A DNA stretch of 21,109 nt from an uncultured archaeon (GCA_902386085.1 CABMIA010000045.1:1-21109), one strand, 5' to 3'; counted from the first letter of the stretch, positions 1 through 8,258 are shown. Numbers and translations: made by a program. Notes: generated by a model not told the origin, from the sequence alone.

Positions 1-728
1 ATACTTTCGAAATCCACGGCCTTCTGGAAAGGTACCCTTCACAGTTATCGGGTGGCCAGCGACAGAGGGTCGCGCTTGCCCGCGCAATGATAACGCAGCC
101 GCAAATCCTCCTTCTTGATGAACCTTTTTCATCGCTCGATTATACCACGAGGGTAAGACTGAGAAGGGATCTAAAAAAAATCAGGGAAATGATAAAAATA
201 CCTATTATTCTGATCACCCACAATCCGGTTGAAGCATATACCATGGCAGATACTCTTGTTGTTTACAGGTACGGGGGAATTGAACAGGTTGGTATGCCAA
301 AAGAGATTTTTGATAAGCCGAAAAGTGAAAAAGTGGCAAGACTTATCGGAATAAACAATATCTTTAAAGGAAAGATATGCAGCGCCCTCGAAAATGAAGT
401 TGTAATCCAGGGGCAGGATAGAATCGTTGCGCCAAAAGTACATGGCCTGGAAACAGGCGACGAAGTTACCTGGTGTATCCAGTCAAACCAGGTAATGGTA
501 CTGCGTGATGACCGGCCCCTTGGAAAAGCAGTACAGGAAAATATTTTTTCAGGAAAAATTTCTGAAATCATTCCCAAAGGCATGTCGTATTTACTGTTCG
601 TAGAAGGAGATTTTGATCTTGAGATTGAAATGCCTGTGCACGCTTTTGAACGTCTTGACCTCAGAGTTGGGAAACCAATTAAAATTTCATTGAAAAAATC
701 TGCAATACATGTAATAAAAGGAGGTTAA
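1..728 (+). CDS. Molybdate/tungstate-type ABC transporter ATP-binding protein, 3' part
   Basis: This is the ATPase of an oxyanion importer. It hydrolyses ATP on the cytoplasmic face of a permease that would be encoded upstream of the window. The reading frame is open from base 3, so the start codon and Walker A lie outside. Visible in order are the ABC signature [15 protein letters not shown], Walker [13 protein letters not shown] and the H-loop ITHNP. After about residue 110 of the visible part comes a C-terminal region with the look of a TOBE/MOP-like oxyanion regulatory domain. The strand-turn pattern around [10 protein letters not shown] and the final [16 protein letters not shown] are typical of ModC/WtpC proteins. 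Substrate (molybdate, tungstate or sulfate) cannot be told from this piece; tungstate or molybdate fits an archaeal methane-cycling host. The ABC ATPase call is certain, the substrate is inference. Confidence 0.85.
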   Translation, partial: TFEIHGLLERYPSQLSGGQRQRVALARAMITQPQILLLDEPFSSLDYTTRVRLRRDLKKIREMIKIPIILITHNPVEAYTMADTLVVYRYGGIEQVGMPKEIFDKPKSEKVARLIGINNIFKGKICSALENEVVIQGQDRIVAPKVHGLETGDEVTWCIQSNQVMVLRDDRPLGKAVQENIFSGKISEIIPKGMSYLLFVEGDFDLEIEMPVHAFERLDLRVGKPIKISLKKSAIHVIKGG

Positions 729-742
729 CTCTATATTAGAGA

Positions 743-758
743 TTTATTTTTAAAAAAA
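743..758. terminator. Bidirectional T-tract between convergent genes
   Basis: The 98-bp gap between the convergent ABC ATPase and M50-like genes holds TTTATTTTT on the plus strand, directly followed by an A-run that is a T-tract on the minus strand. Archaeal RNA polymerase terminates at U-tracts without needing a hairpin, so this is a plausible shared terminator. No experimental support is visible. Confidence 0.3.
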
Positions 759-826
759 CCTGACTGCCATAACCGTTCCATCCTTTCAAAAGGTGATACT
801 ACCCTTTGATTCTGTTTCAGGCTCAA

Positions 827-1510
827 CTATTTTAAAACCGCTACCAGCTTAAGTATCGCAACAAAACCGGTTACAGCAAGTAAAGGAACCACCGCAATCG
901 AAAGCGCCGCACTTAAACCTGAGAATACAATATAGAGGTATGGAATATTTATACCGTAATAATTTAACGCAAAAGCCGCCACAACAATAATAACAAGACC
1001 CGGAAGCATGCTGGTTACGTCGCTCCTGCTTGGCGCTGCGCCTGCCCCGAGCGCCAGTGCAAGGTAAAGGAAAACATATGTTTTCCAGCTAAAATAATCC
1101 AGAGCCGTGATAAAATAAAGAGTTCCCTGGAGTAAATATCTTGTTTCAGTGAGTATGTCAAAAGAGCCCGGGGAATAATTGAAATGCAATCCAAGAAAGT
1201 AGCCTGCCAGAACCAGAACAGCCGGGCATCCGATCAGTGGAGCGACAGATATGGCAAAATCGCCGATGACAGGTATCTTTGGTTTTGTATGTTCTACCCT
1301 GCCCAGAGTGTCCCCTGACGGCATGACGCTGAAGGTTTTTATGCTCGCACCCGTGAGCAGGGCAACTGCCGCATGGCTGGATTCATGGATGACCGTTCCG
1401 GGGAGCATGAGAGCGACGTAAAGCGGTTTCGATGCTGATGAGGAAAGGGAACGATGCAAATAGCCTGAGATCAGATAGAGGACGATTGCCTGGAGGAGGA
1501 GTAGGTACAC
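827..1510 (-). CDS. Membrane metalloprotease, M50B-like
   Basis: An integral-membrane protein of 227 aa with about six hydrophobic segments. Near the end of the first third, inside a hydrophobic stretch, it carries the zinc-protease motif HESSH (HExxH). A later segment contains GAGAAPSRSD, which resembles the second zinc-binding region of M50B-like (site-2-protease-like) proteins, where an Asp follows a PSR motif. Such proteins cut substrates within or near the membrane; the substrate here is unknown. The first start in this frame is GTG at 1510, with no good Shine-Dalgarno. The in-frame codons upstream (KVYNIKRSSKPV before the first membrane helix) look coding and positively charged, so the real N-terminus probably lies further upstream in another frame (see the segment at 1541-1599). 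Family call good, function unproven. Confidence 0.75.
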   Translation of the reverse strand: MYLLLLQAIVLYLISGYLHRSLSSSASKPLYVALMLPGTVIHESSHAAVALLTGASIKTFSVMPSGDTLGRVEHTKPKIPVIGDFAISVAPLIGCPAVLVLAGYFLGLHFNYSPGSFDILTETRYLLQGTLYFITALDYFSWKTYVFLYLALALGAGAAPSRSDVTSMLPGLVIIVVAAFALNYYGINIPYLYIVFSGLSAALSIAVVPLLAVTGFVAILKLVAVLK

Positions 1511-1540
1511 AACGGGTTTTGATGAACGTTTGATGTTGTA

Positions 1541-1599
1541 TACTTTTCTTTGTGATCATCCCAACGTTGGGGAACAACGCTGCTCACGACCGCTTCCAT
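1541..1599 (-). other. Probable true N-terminus of the M50-like gene, out of frame by one base
   Basis: On the minus strand an ATG at 1599-1597 is preceded by a strong Shine-Dalgarno (GGAGGAGAGAGG, within 1600-1614). It encodes MEAVVSSVVPQRWDDHKEK before leaving the M50 frame. Adding one A to the AAAA run (complement of TTTT at 1544-1547) would join it smoothly to VYNIKRSSKPVVYLLLLQ of the membrane protein, giving a protein of about 257 aa. The join preserves a hydrophilic, basic N-terminus before the first helix. This is either a sequencing or assembly slip in a homopolymer or a genuine frameshift. Confidence 0.55.
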
Positions 1600-1667
1600 C
1601 AACCTCTCTCCTCCCCGGTGCGCCTCAGTTCGCTTCAAGCTTATTACGCATATTCTCATATTATATC
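1600..1667 (-). promoter_or_regulatory. TATA box and strong RBS for the M50-like gene
   Basis: Reading the minus strand, an archaeal TATA-like element ATATAATATG lies at 1667-1658. It is followed by about 45 nt of leader and a purine-rich Shine-Dalgarno (GGGGAGGAGAGAGG, near 1614-1601) just before the ATG at 1599. The spacing supports 1599 rather than the GTG at 1510 as the original start. Confidence 0.45.
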
Positions 1668-2043
1668 TTCTTATAGATAATTATTCTTAATTTCTCTATG
1701 AGCATCAAAATATCTTTTCTTTTTCTTTCAAGATAATCGTCTTGTACGAAAAAACCATTATAAGCTTTGTTCTGAAAATCAGACGAGATTATCAGAAATA
1801 TCCACATCGCTTTCGCTGGTCGCTTTTCCTTCGCTCTGCCTGAGCCTTTATGGATAATTCCTTTAAATTTTCCAACCATCTGTCTGGCAACATAGTGCCA
1901 AAAAATTTGGGAATTCAGGAAATTATTTATAGCGTTACAATTAATGAATATACTGAGGTTAGGTTGCTTAAAATGCATCATCGGGGCATCAGTGGTGGAA
2001 CGATGATATGGTTACTTCAATTAATAAGAGGTAAATAACCAAT
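1668..2043. other. Intergenic region, no convincing gene
   Basis: About 375 bp between the divergent M50-like and dienelactone hydrolase genes, mostly AT-rich. It contains overlapping minus-strand (to 106 aa) and plus-strand (62 aa) open frames with no recognisable motifs and no good ribosome binding sites; both are probably chance. The last 30 aa of the minus-strand frame (1661-1981) look mildly protein-like (charged, ending LIEKLRIIIYKKI), so a decayed gene is possible. ATTATTTATAGC around 1920-1932 could be a TATA box for the downstream hydrolase. Confidence 0.3.
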
Positions 2044-2772
2044 ATGACGGATATTATTATCAATCGCGGAAAACACCACATTCCAGCTTATATCGCCGGT
2101 ACGGGAAATAAGCGCGCCGGAGTCATTCTCATTCACGAAGTATGGGGGCTTAACAGGAATATCAGAAGCCTTGCTGATCGTCTGGCTTCCGAGGGCTATG
2201 TTGTTCTCGCACCGGACCTTATTTCTCATACGGGAATCACTGATAAAATAGACCAGTCCATTCTGGCTGAGGTAGCCAATCCTTCTACCCGCGATGAAGC
2301 CCAAAAGAAATTGCGTGCGGCTATGAGTCCGATCATGTCGGAAGAATTCGGGAAGGAAACTGTAGAACGGCTCAAAATATGCTTCAGCTATCTAAAGCGG
2401 GAGTACAAGGTGGAGAAAATCGCAGTCATGGGATTTTGTTTTGGTGGTACCTACAGCTACAGCTTGGCAGCAAGTGAACCGACTCTTGCCGCAGCTTTGC
2501 CGTTTTATGGACATGCACCTGAGAAAGAGGAAGAATTGGCCAAAATCTCATGCCCGATCATAGCATTTTACGGCATAAAAGATATTGCATTAGTGCAGGG
2601 CCTGCCGCAACTTGAAACGTCATTGAAAAAGCTCAATAAAGATTTCCAGTACAAAGTATATCCGAATGCCGGTCATGCATTCATGAACGATACAAACCCG
2701 ACAACATACAACAAAGAAGCAGCGGAGGATGCCTGGAAAAAAGCGTTGCAGTTCTTAAAGAAACATCTTTAA
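2044..2772 (+). CDS. Dienelactone hydrolase family alpha/beta hydrolase
   Basis: A cytosolic alpha/beta-hydrolase of 242 aa, close to the usual dienelactone hydrolase length. The catalytic triad is readable: nucleophile Cys132 in the elbow GFCFGG, Asp180 in YGIKD, and His211 in NAGHAFMND. The oxyanion-side Glu32 sits in LIHEVWGLN, the equivalent of the conserved Glu that primes the Cys. ADRLASEGYVVLAPDL (residues 44-59) is a family hallmark. Classical members open the lactone ring of dienelactones in aromatic breakdown. In archaea without that pathway the substrate is unknown, so carboxylic ester or lactone hydrolysis is all that can be said. A GAGGT about 12 nt before the ATG is a weak RBS. 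It converges with the ABC exporter genes, only 18 bp away. There is no signal peptide. Confidence 0.88.
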   Translation: MTDIIINRGKHHIPAYIAGTGNKRAGVILIHEVWGLNRNIRSLADRLASEGYVVLAPDLISHTGITDKIDQSILAEVANPSTRDEAQKKLRAAMSPIMSEEFGKETVERLKICFSYLKREYKVEKIAVMGFCFGGTYSYSLAASEPTLAAALPFYGHAPEKEEELAKISCPIIAFYGIKDIALVQGLPQLETSLKKLNKDFQYKVYPNAGHAFMNDTNPTTYNKEAAEDAWKKALQFLKKHL

Positions 2773-2790
2773 AATATGGATCGATGATAT

Positions 2791-4695
2791 TCAATCCGTC
2801 ACTTCTTTTCTCAGTAATAGATATGCGAAACCAAGTCCGGCAATACCATATACAAGAAGAGGCAGCAGATATCCCGCAGGCACTCCTTCCTGGTAGATGA
2901 GCACCGAGTTCAATGCTTTGATACCCATTGTAATCGGGAGGGCATTTCCCAGCTTCACCATCAACCCTGGCATGGTCTCAAAGGGGAAAAATACTCCCGA
3001 AAGGAAGAGCATGGGAATGCTCAGCACCAGGGATAAGAGCATAGCCGTATTCTCAGACTCGGCAAACGTTGCAAGCGCCATCCCGATACCGATAAAAGCC
3101 GCTGAATAAACAAGGATAACAAGGAACAGCCCACCCATCTGGTCGGCCGGCACCACGATACCATAGAGCAGGAATGCGACAATTATCATGATGATCCCCT
3201 GAAGGAGCGCAATAAGGATTAGCGCAGCTGTCTTCTCAAGAAGGAACCCCTCAAGGGAAATAGGTGTAAGCAGTGTCCGAATCAGGGTTTTTTTTGACCT
3301 TTCCTGGACTATGGTTATGGATGCCAGAAGGAACGATATGAACATAAGCACGATGGAAATGATGCCGGGCATCAGGAAATCAAGATAAGACCTGTCCTTG
3401 AACACCGCCTCACTTTCAAGCTTTACGGGTGCGGCTACAGCACTTGGTGATCTTGATATCACCTCGCCGAGCATACCCTTTGTACTGTTGATGTTGTTTA
3501 CAAGGCTGCCTGTACTGTTTGACATCTCGGACGCGAGTTTATCCATCTGGGCAGAAACGTTAACTGATTGGTTCTTGACATTTTCCAGGGCAGAAATAGA
3601 TGCCTCGATATTCGATATATTGCCGTTGATATTGGATATCTCGACAGTGTAATTGCCTATGGATTCCTGCATGTTTTGAAGCCTTTCATCTGTCATAATC
3701 AGTTTATCATGCAATTCTGCGCTTTTCAGGGCTACAGTATCAAGATTATTATATAGCGACCTGATACGTGCTGTACTGTTGAGCATCTGGGTTCGTGTAT
3801 CCTGTATCTGCTGGATGGTATTATTAAGGGATATGCACTGCAGCGCTGCCGGGTCGGCACAGGTGAGATTATACGTTGATCGCAGGCTCGTCTGCATTGC
3901 AAGCAATGAGGCATCTGTGGAATCTATATTATCTACGACGAATTTGAGGTCGTCCCTCAGTCCTGCGGTATCATTATAGATTGAGGTAACGTTTTTATCC
4001 AGTTCCTCCAGGTCTTTGCGGCTGGCATTGATCTCTTCCTGGCTTCTTTGAAGCTCGACACCCATCCTATCCAGGGTATTTTTCATCACGACTGTTGACT
4101 CATTCAATTTGGTGACATTTATCTCGTTAAGTGAAGAAAGCACATCCTGGGTATTATTGTTGAGACTTGCTACACTGCCATTGATCAGCAATACGCCATC
4201 CCTCAAAGGATTTAGTTGGGATTCCATCTGCCCGAGGTTGTCCCAGAGCCTGCTGATAAAGCCAAGTGTGAGCTCATATGATATTTTCTCAGTAGTGGTG
4301 AGGAAAAAAGTTGAAATGACAGGCGCTATCTGGACCTTTGAATTATCAAGGTACAACTGCATAGACTGGGTCTCATTTTCCGGGATGAATATCCCTGCGC
4401 TGAACTTTCCCTTCCTAACACCCTCCCGGATAACTGAAGGGTCACTGGTGTTTTCCTTAACGATAATGAACATTTTGCTATTGTTCAGGCTCTCGATTAT
4501 ATTCTTCCCTGGGTCTGACCCGCCGCCAACACCCAGCTTAACTTCCTTGAGACCTTCATCAGCTGCACCTGAAAACACCGACCCGATCAATATCATAATA
4601 AGTATCGGCGCAATGAATATAAGGAGCAGCGTCTTCCTGTGGCGGATATACACCTTCAGGTCTTTTTTGATAACAGTTCCGCCAATCAATGCCAT
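2791..4695 (-). CDS. ABC-2 type exporter permease with large coiled-coil ectodomain
   Basis: Permease of a two-gene ABC exporter, 634 aa. One membrane helix near residues 21-44 follows a basic N-terminus. Then comes an unusually long extracytoplasmic domain of about 390 residues. It is rich in heptad-like Leu/Asn segments (for example SIEASISALENVKNQ) and in N-x-S/T sequons, about 19 by eye. The last 197 residues carry five or six helices with the ABC-2 membrane pattern, including IVQERSKKTLIRTLLTPIS. The domain plan resembles YhgE/Pip-like or DrrB-like ABC-2 proteins. Substrate unknown; lipid, peptide or drug efflux are options. It overlaps the ATPase gene by 10 bp, so they are translationally coupled. 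The ATG at 4695 sits only one base after a GGGGAGG; TTG at 4689, six codons' worth of bases nearer the ideal SD spacing, could be the real start. Confidence 0.85.
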   Translation of the reverse strand: MALIGGTVIKKDLKVYIRHRKTLLLIFIAPILIMILIGSVFSGAADEGLKEVKLGVGGGSDPGKNIIESLNNSKMFIIVKENTSDPSVIREGVRKGKFSAGIFIPENETQSMQLYLDNSKVQIAPVISTFFLTTTEKISYELTLGFISRLWDNLGQMESQLNPLRDGVLLINGSVASLNNNTQDVLSSLNEINVTKLNESTVVMKNTLDRMGVELQRSQEEINASRKDLEELDKNVTSIYNDTAGLRDDLKFVVDNIDSTDASLLAMQTSLRSTYNLTCADPAALQCISLNNTIQQIQDTRTQMLNSTARIRSLYNNLDTVALKSAELHDKLIMTDERLQNMQESIGNYTVEISNINGNISNIEASISALENVKNQSVNVSAQMDKLASEMSNSTGSLVNNINSTKGMLGEVISRSPSAVAAPVKLESEAVFKDRSYLDFLMPGIISIVLMFISFLLASITIVQERSKKTLIRTLLTPISLEGFLLEKTAALILIALLQGIIMIIVAFLLYGIVVPADQMGGLFLVILVYSAAFIGIGMALATFAESENTAMLLSLVLSIPMLFLSGVFFPFETMPGLMVKLGNALPITMGIKALNSVLIYQEGVPAGYLLPLLVYGIAGLGFAYLLLRKEVTD

Positions 4696-5618
4696 TCCTC
4701 CCCTGCTGCATGTATGAATACATCCTCAAGGCTTGGTCTTGTGGATTCCACGTTCTTTATTTTCTCGCCTTCCGATCCAAAGATCTCAAGAATTGTTTGA
4801 ATTGGCAACTCATCCCTGAGATTTATTTTCAATCCTTTATCATTAACGCTGCATGATAATACGGATTCCAGCGATTCAACCTTGCTTTTTATTACCTGAT
4901 AATTGCCGGGTATGCTTGTTATCTGGATAACATGCTCGCCTGCGGCATTCTTTAGTTCGCTGGGCTTTCCTTCGACAACGATTTTGCCCCTGTTCATTAT
5001 CAATATCCTGTCGCACAGCAAGTCCGCTTCTTCCATGTAATGGGTTGTGATAAGGATCGTTGTGCCTTCCCAGTTCACAGCCCTGATGGTGTCCCACAGG
5101 GCTTTCCTTGATACAGGGTCAAGCCCCACACTGGGCTCATCCAGTATCAGCGCCTCAGGCTTATGGATCAGCGCGCAGGCAATATTCAACCTGGTCTTCA
5201 TCCCCCCTGACAGTGTGCCTGAAAAGCTCTCGCTTTTTTCTGACAGATGCAGCATATCCAGTATCCTGTGGCTCCTTTTCTTAATTTCAATGATCGGAAC
5301 GCCGTATAGTGAGCCAAAATACATGAGGTTCTCATTTATGGTAAGCTCATCATAGAAACTGTTCTCCTGCGGGACGATCCCGATAATTGAAAGCGCTTCT
5401 TTCTTATCAGATACCACATCAAGACCTGATACGTAGGCATGACCTCCCGATGGTCTTGTCTGGCATGAGAGTATTTTGATCAACGTTGATTTGCCGGCCC
5501 CGTTAGGTCCGAGCAGTCCGAATATTGTTCCCTTTTCAATAGTGAGGGAGACATTATCCAGAGCCGTGAAGTTCCCGTAATTTTTTGACAGGGAACGAAT
5601 CTCAATTATTGGTTCCAT
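4686..5618 (-). CDS. ABC exporter ATP-binding protein
   Basis: Nucleotide-binding subunit (310 aa) that powers the permease encoded immediately downstream. All ABC motifs are intact: Walker A GPNGAGKST (37-45), Q-loop Gln84 in IVPQEN, signature LSGGMKTR (136-143), Walker B ALILDEP (156-162), D-loop SVGLDP, and His193 in TTHYMEEA. Residues beyond about 225 form the small C-terminal domain common in drug/lipid-exporter ATPases of the CcmA/DrrA type, ending in the typical SLEDVFIHAAGE. The start ATG at 5618 has no clear Shine-Dalgarno, although the 5' leader from a TATA-like element at 5697-5688 is short. The gene is first in the minus-strand operon and divergent from the phosphoesterase gene. 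Substrate not inferable from this subunit. Confidence 0.92.
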   Translation of the reverse strand: MEPIIEIRSLSKNYGNFTALDNVSLTIEKGTIFGLLGPNGAGKSTLIKILSCQTRPSGGHAYVSGLDVVSDKKEALSIIGIVPQENSFYDELTINENLMYFGSLYGVPIIEIKKRSHRILDMLHLSEKSESFSGTLSGGMKTRLNIACALIHKPEALILDEPSVGLDPVSRKALWDTIRAVNWEGTTILITTHYMEEADLLCDRILIMNRGKIVVEGKPSELKNAAGEHVIQITSIPGNYQVIKSKVESLESVLSCSVNDKGLKINLRDELPIQTILEIFGSEGEKIKNVESTRPSLEDVFIHAAGEEWH

Positions 5619-5687
5619 GACTAACTCAGAATTTTTCCAAAACCCGATGGCTGGGCATCATCTCTTCAAAGAATATATCAGGCTTAC

Positions 5688-5697
5688 TATTTAAAAC
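5688..5697 (-). promoter_or_regulatory. TATA-like element for the ABC exporter operon
   Basis: TTTTAAATAG on the minus strand, about 70 nt before the ATPase start, is a plausible archaeal TATA box. The motif is partly symmetric and the region is AT-rich, so the call is tentative. Confidence 0.35.
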
Positions 5698-5764
5698 TTT
5701 TTTATCGGATATTTTTCATTCCTAATGTATTGTGAGCGTTTCTCATACTTAGAATGGCAAAATT

Positions 5765-5834
5765 GTTTATAGTCCAAGTTTCAGATAACTTGAAAAGTGG
5801 GATGGCCTTAATAGAGCAGGGGCATCCCCGGAGG
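5765..5834 (+). promoter_or_regulatory. TATA-like element and RBS for the phosphoesterase gene
   Basis: GTTTATAG at 5765-5772 is a TATA-like element. It is followed by a leader and a perfect GGAGG at 5830-5834, five bases before the ATG at 5840, which fixes that start well. Confidence 0.45.
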
Positions 5835-5839
5835 AAAAA

Positions 5840-7873
5840 ATGGTGCTGGAAAATCTCAGAGGTCATTACATAAGAATAACAGTGGGAATAACAGCGCTGG
5901 TATTATTGATGGCTTGCGGCGCAGGCGCGGCGCACTATGCATATGCTGCGAACAGGGAAAGTGGCAGCGTTTCAGTGATCGGTGCAGCAACAAACACCGT
6001 TACTGCCTCAGTGAATGCAGGGAGCAGTCCTTCTGCTTTTGGTCAGTTCATAGGCGAGTTAACTCCCACACCTACTCCCATGACTGCTCTTATCATAACA
6101 TCCATAACGGTTCTCTCGTCGATTGTAATTCCTGCAGGAAAAACTCAGGCATTTGCGGCTAAAGACCAGAACGGGAACGATATAACCGCAAGAGTGACAT
6201 GGAATAGCAGCGATTCAAGCGTAGGCACCATTGACCAGAACACAGGAGTGTTTACGGCATTAAAAGCAGGAGGAACTGTACTAACTGCAACAAGTGGAAG
6301 TGTTAGCGGAAGCGCTATTGTGAATGTGGTTGAGGATTTCAGTTTCGCGCATTTGACTGATGTTCATATCGGTTATTACCCATGGCAAGACGCCCGTGAA
6401 AATATGAAAAGTTCTGTAGAGAGATTCGCAGACACAATGCAGGCTGTTAAAAGTGCTCATCCGGATCGAGTGCTTATCACAGGTGATCTTGTTCAGTATG
6501 ATAACAAAGACTTTTTCACAGCCTTTAAAAATATCTTGAAAGGAATTAGTATCCCTGTGAACACTACACCAGGAAATCATGACAGGCGTAAGGTATTGAC
6601 CGGAGACAACCTTTCGGATTATAATACAATAATAAACAGCAGGAATAATCCTTCCAATCGCAATGATGATAATTATTCTTTCGACTTTAAAGGTTATCGT
6701 TTTATTGGATTGGATTCTGGTGCTGACAATATAACTTATAGTGTTCCTGAGCCGAATTCAAACGGACTTGCTGACGACCAGATAAGGAGGCTGAGAAGCA
6801 GCGAGTTCAACAATAGTGCTCCGAAAATCGTATTCATGCACCATCCTGTGATGACCTTTTATGCTGGTAATAAAGTGCCTTCCGATGGCTGCCCGGGTGG
6901 TAATGACTGGACAATTATTAATAACCGGTGCAATTTCGAAGATTATACAAAGGAAAGCAATGTCCAACTTGTTCTCACAGGACATACCCATAATGATGCA
7001 ATATTAGATCTAAATGGAAACTTAGCGACTACTGATAACCCTGGCAGGCCGCTTTTTATTCAAACCAGAAGCGCAACTTTAGATGAAAATAACCTGGTTT
7101 ATGGATACCGAATAATTAAAGTCAAGGATGGAAAAGCGAGTCCGTCGAATCCTTACTATTCAGATCCAACGCCAAGATTTTATAGGGTCACTGGTGTATT
7201 GCAGCCAGTGCATGTTGAAGTTGCACTGAGGTTCGGGCTTTATGCCTACGATCATAACGGAGACTACACAGGGATGAAGGCAGATGGCAGTGATCTCGCA
7301 CTCGGAATACCTGATTCTTACTATACCGGAGATTATGGCGGGTCTACAACACCCCAGGTTATAGTAGGTTATTATACTAACAATGGGGAAAAAATCAAAG
7401 AATTCAGGGTATGTCCGCTTGGTTCTTCCTCAGGTTGCATACCACTGGCTTCCAGGGTTTCTAACACTGCCAGATATGCTAAGCCTTTACCTGCAATACA
7501 AAATACGTCTTCAGAGAACATGTCCTTTAATATGAGTATTGAAGACCGGAATGAAACATCCAAAATAGAGATAAATTTCTACAATGTTAATGTAACCGGA
7601 AGTTCAACAGCCATTGTTAATATAAGCGATCCAACAAATTACCATATGGATGTGGACATAAAAGGCGATGGAACAATAGTCCGGACCGTTTATCCTGACT
7701 CAATTTCTACAACCCAGATACCTATACCCACTGGTTTAATTTCAAGATACGATTCAAATGGCGATGGAAGAATTGAAAGGAGTGAGGCTGTGCATGGGGT
7801 TATGGATTACTTCAGCGGAATAATAACAAAACAGGATGCAATAGCCGTGGTGATGGCTTACTTCATTGGTTGA
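5840..7873 (+). CDS. Secreted calcineurin-like metallophosphoesterase with Big_2 and dockerin-like domains
   Basis: A 677-aa exported hydrolase. Residues 11-36 form a signal peptide. Cleavage could follow AYA near residue 36, or LMAC26 could act as a lipobox. Residues 32-71 match one YVTN beta-propeller blade (SVSVIGAATNTVTASV), then a PTPTP linker. Residues 85-165 are a Big_2 (BacterialIg-like) domain. The phosphoesterase core follows with all metal motifs: D174-x-H176, GD216, GNHD (245-248), HH (334-335) and GHTH (381-384). After a beta-rich region of about 200 residues comes a C-terminal dockerin-like or EF-hand loop, DSNGDGRIERSE (638-649). The enzyme probably acts outside the cell on phosphomono- or diesters; substrate unknown. 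A single blade cannot form a propeller, so the N-terminus looks like a recombination product. It stands alone as a transcription unit. Confidence 0.88.
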   Translation: MVLENLRGHYIRITVGITALVLLMACGAGAAHYAYAANRESGSVSVIGAATNTVTASVNAGSSPSAFGQFIGELTPTPTPMTALIITSITVLSSIVIPAGKTQAFAAKDQNGNDITARVTWNSSDSSVGTIDQNTGVFTALKAGGTVLTATSGSVSGSAIVNVVEDFSFAHLTDVHIGYYPWQDARENMKSSVERFADTMQAVKSAHPDRVLITGDLVQYDNKDFFTAFKNILKGISIPVNTTPGNHDRRKVLTGDNLSDYNTIINSRNNPSNRNDDNYSFDFKGYRFIGLDSGADNITYSVPEPNSNGLADDQIRRLRSSEFNNSAPKIVFMHHPVMTFYAGNKVPSDGCPGGNDWTIINNRCNFEDYTKESNVQLVLTGHTHNDAILDLNGNLATTDNPGRPLFIQTRSATLDENNLVYGYRIIKVKDGKASPSNPYYSDPTPRFYRVTGVLQPVHVEVALRFGLYAYDHNGDYTGMKADGSDLALGIPDSYYTGDYGGSTTPQVIVGYYTNNGEKIKEFRVCPLGSSSGCIPLASRVSNTARYAKPLPAIQNTSSENMSFNMSIEDRNETSKIEINFYNVNVTGSSTAIVNISDPTNYHMDVDIKGDGTIVRTVYPDSISTTQIPIPTGLISRYDSNGDGRIERSEAVHGVMDYFSGIITKQDAIAVVMAYFIG

Positions 7874-7920
7874 AAGTTGAGGGAAAAATCATTAAACTTT
7901 AGATTCCGCCTGCAGTATCG

Positions 7921-8058
7921 ATGGGTAAAACGTGGACAGCGATGGTTACACCGCAGGTAAGCGCTTCATCCCTGGGTCCGGGCGGCAGCGACGTGCTTGT
8001 TGTTGAAGCACCGGATCAGCAAGCCCGCCTCCTGCTTAAAAGATATGGCAAAAAATAA
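7921..8058 (+). CDS. Possible small protein of 45 aa
   Basis: An open frame beginning MGKTWTAMVTPQVS and ending LLLKRYGKK. It ends 8 bp before the tRNA gene and has native-like base composition. The pattern of a beta-hairpin with LGPGGSDVLVVEAPD, then a helix, looks like real protein. It has no Shine-Dalgarno; ATTAAACTTTA about 20-30 nt upstream could be a TATA box for a leaderless transcript. The frame is open for six codons before the ATG, so it could equally be the C-terminal remnant of a larger gene. I do not recognise the family. It lies downstream of the phosphoesterase and is not obviously linked to it. Confidence 0.35.
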   Translation: MGKTWTAMVTPQVSASSLGPGGSDVLVVEAPDQQARLLLKRYGKK

Positions 8059-8066
8059 TAATTGTA

Positions 8067-8151
8067 TGCGAGGGATGGGATTTGAACCCACGAACCCCTG
8101 CGGGATTAGCCCCTGAAGCTAACGCCTTTGACCGGACTGGGCGACCCTCGC
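8067..8151 (-). tRNA. tRNA-Leu (anticodon CAG)
   Basis: Read on the minus strand, the acceptor stem GCGAGGG pairs perfectly with CCCTCGC. The D-arm is GCCCAGTCCGGTCAAAGGC. The anticodon stem TTAGC/GCTAA encloses TTCAGGG, giving anticodon CAG. A long type-II variable arm and a T-arm GTGGG-TTCAAAT-CCCAT follow, with discriminator A at 8067. CCA is not encoded, as usual for archaea, and there is no intron. Length and the long variable arm fit leucine. Confidence 0.95.
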
Positions 8152-8177
8152 AATTTTACGCCATACTTTGCGTAAGT

Positions 8178-8187
8178 CTTATATCGG
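8178..8187 (-). promoter_or_regulatory. TATA box of tRNA-Leu
   Basis: CCGATATAAG on the minus strand lies about 27-36 nt before the mature 5' end of the tRNA, the expected archaeal TATA distance. AT-rich sequence upstream (TTTAT) could serve as BRE. Confidence 0.5.
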
Positions 8188-8258
8188 ATAAATTCCAACT
8201 TTTTTATGCCTTTTTCGTGATGTTTAGTCATAAATCTTATGCTATGTTTCGTGTATAG

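Noticed and set aside
1850..2038. 62-aa plus-strand frame ending 5 bp before the dienelactone hydrolase gene
   Set aside because: No RBS, no motif, and an antisense frame covers the same bases; most likely chance.
8152..8258. Idea that the tRNA-Leu 5' half continues after an intron
   Set aside because: No TCCTA, T-arm or CCCCCGC acceptor strand is found before the complete tRNA-Leu, so no 3' exon exists locally.
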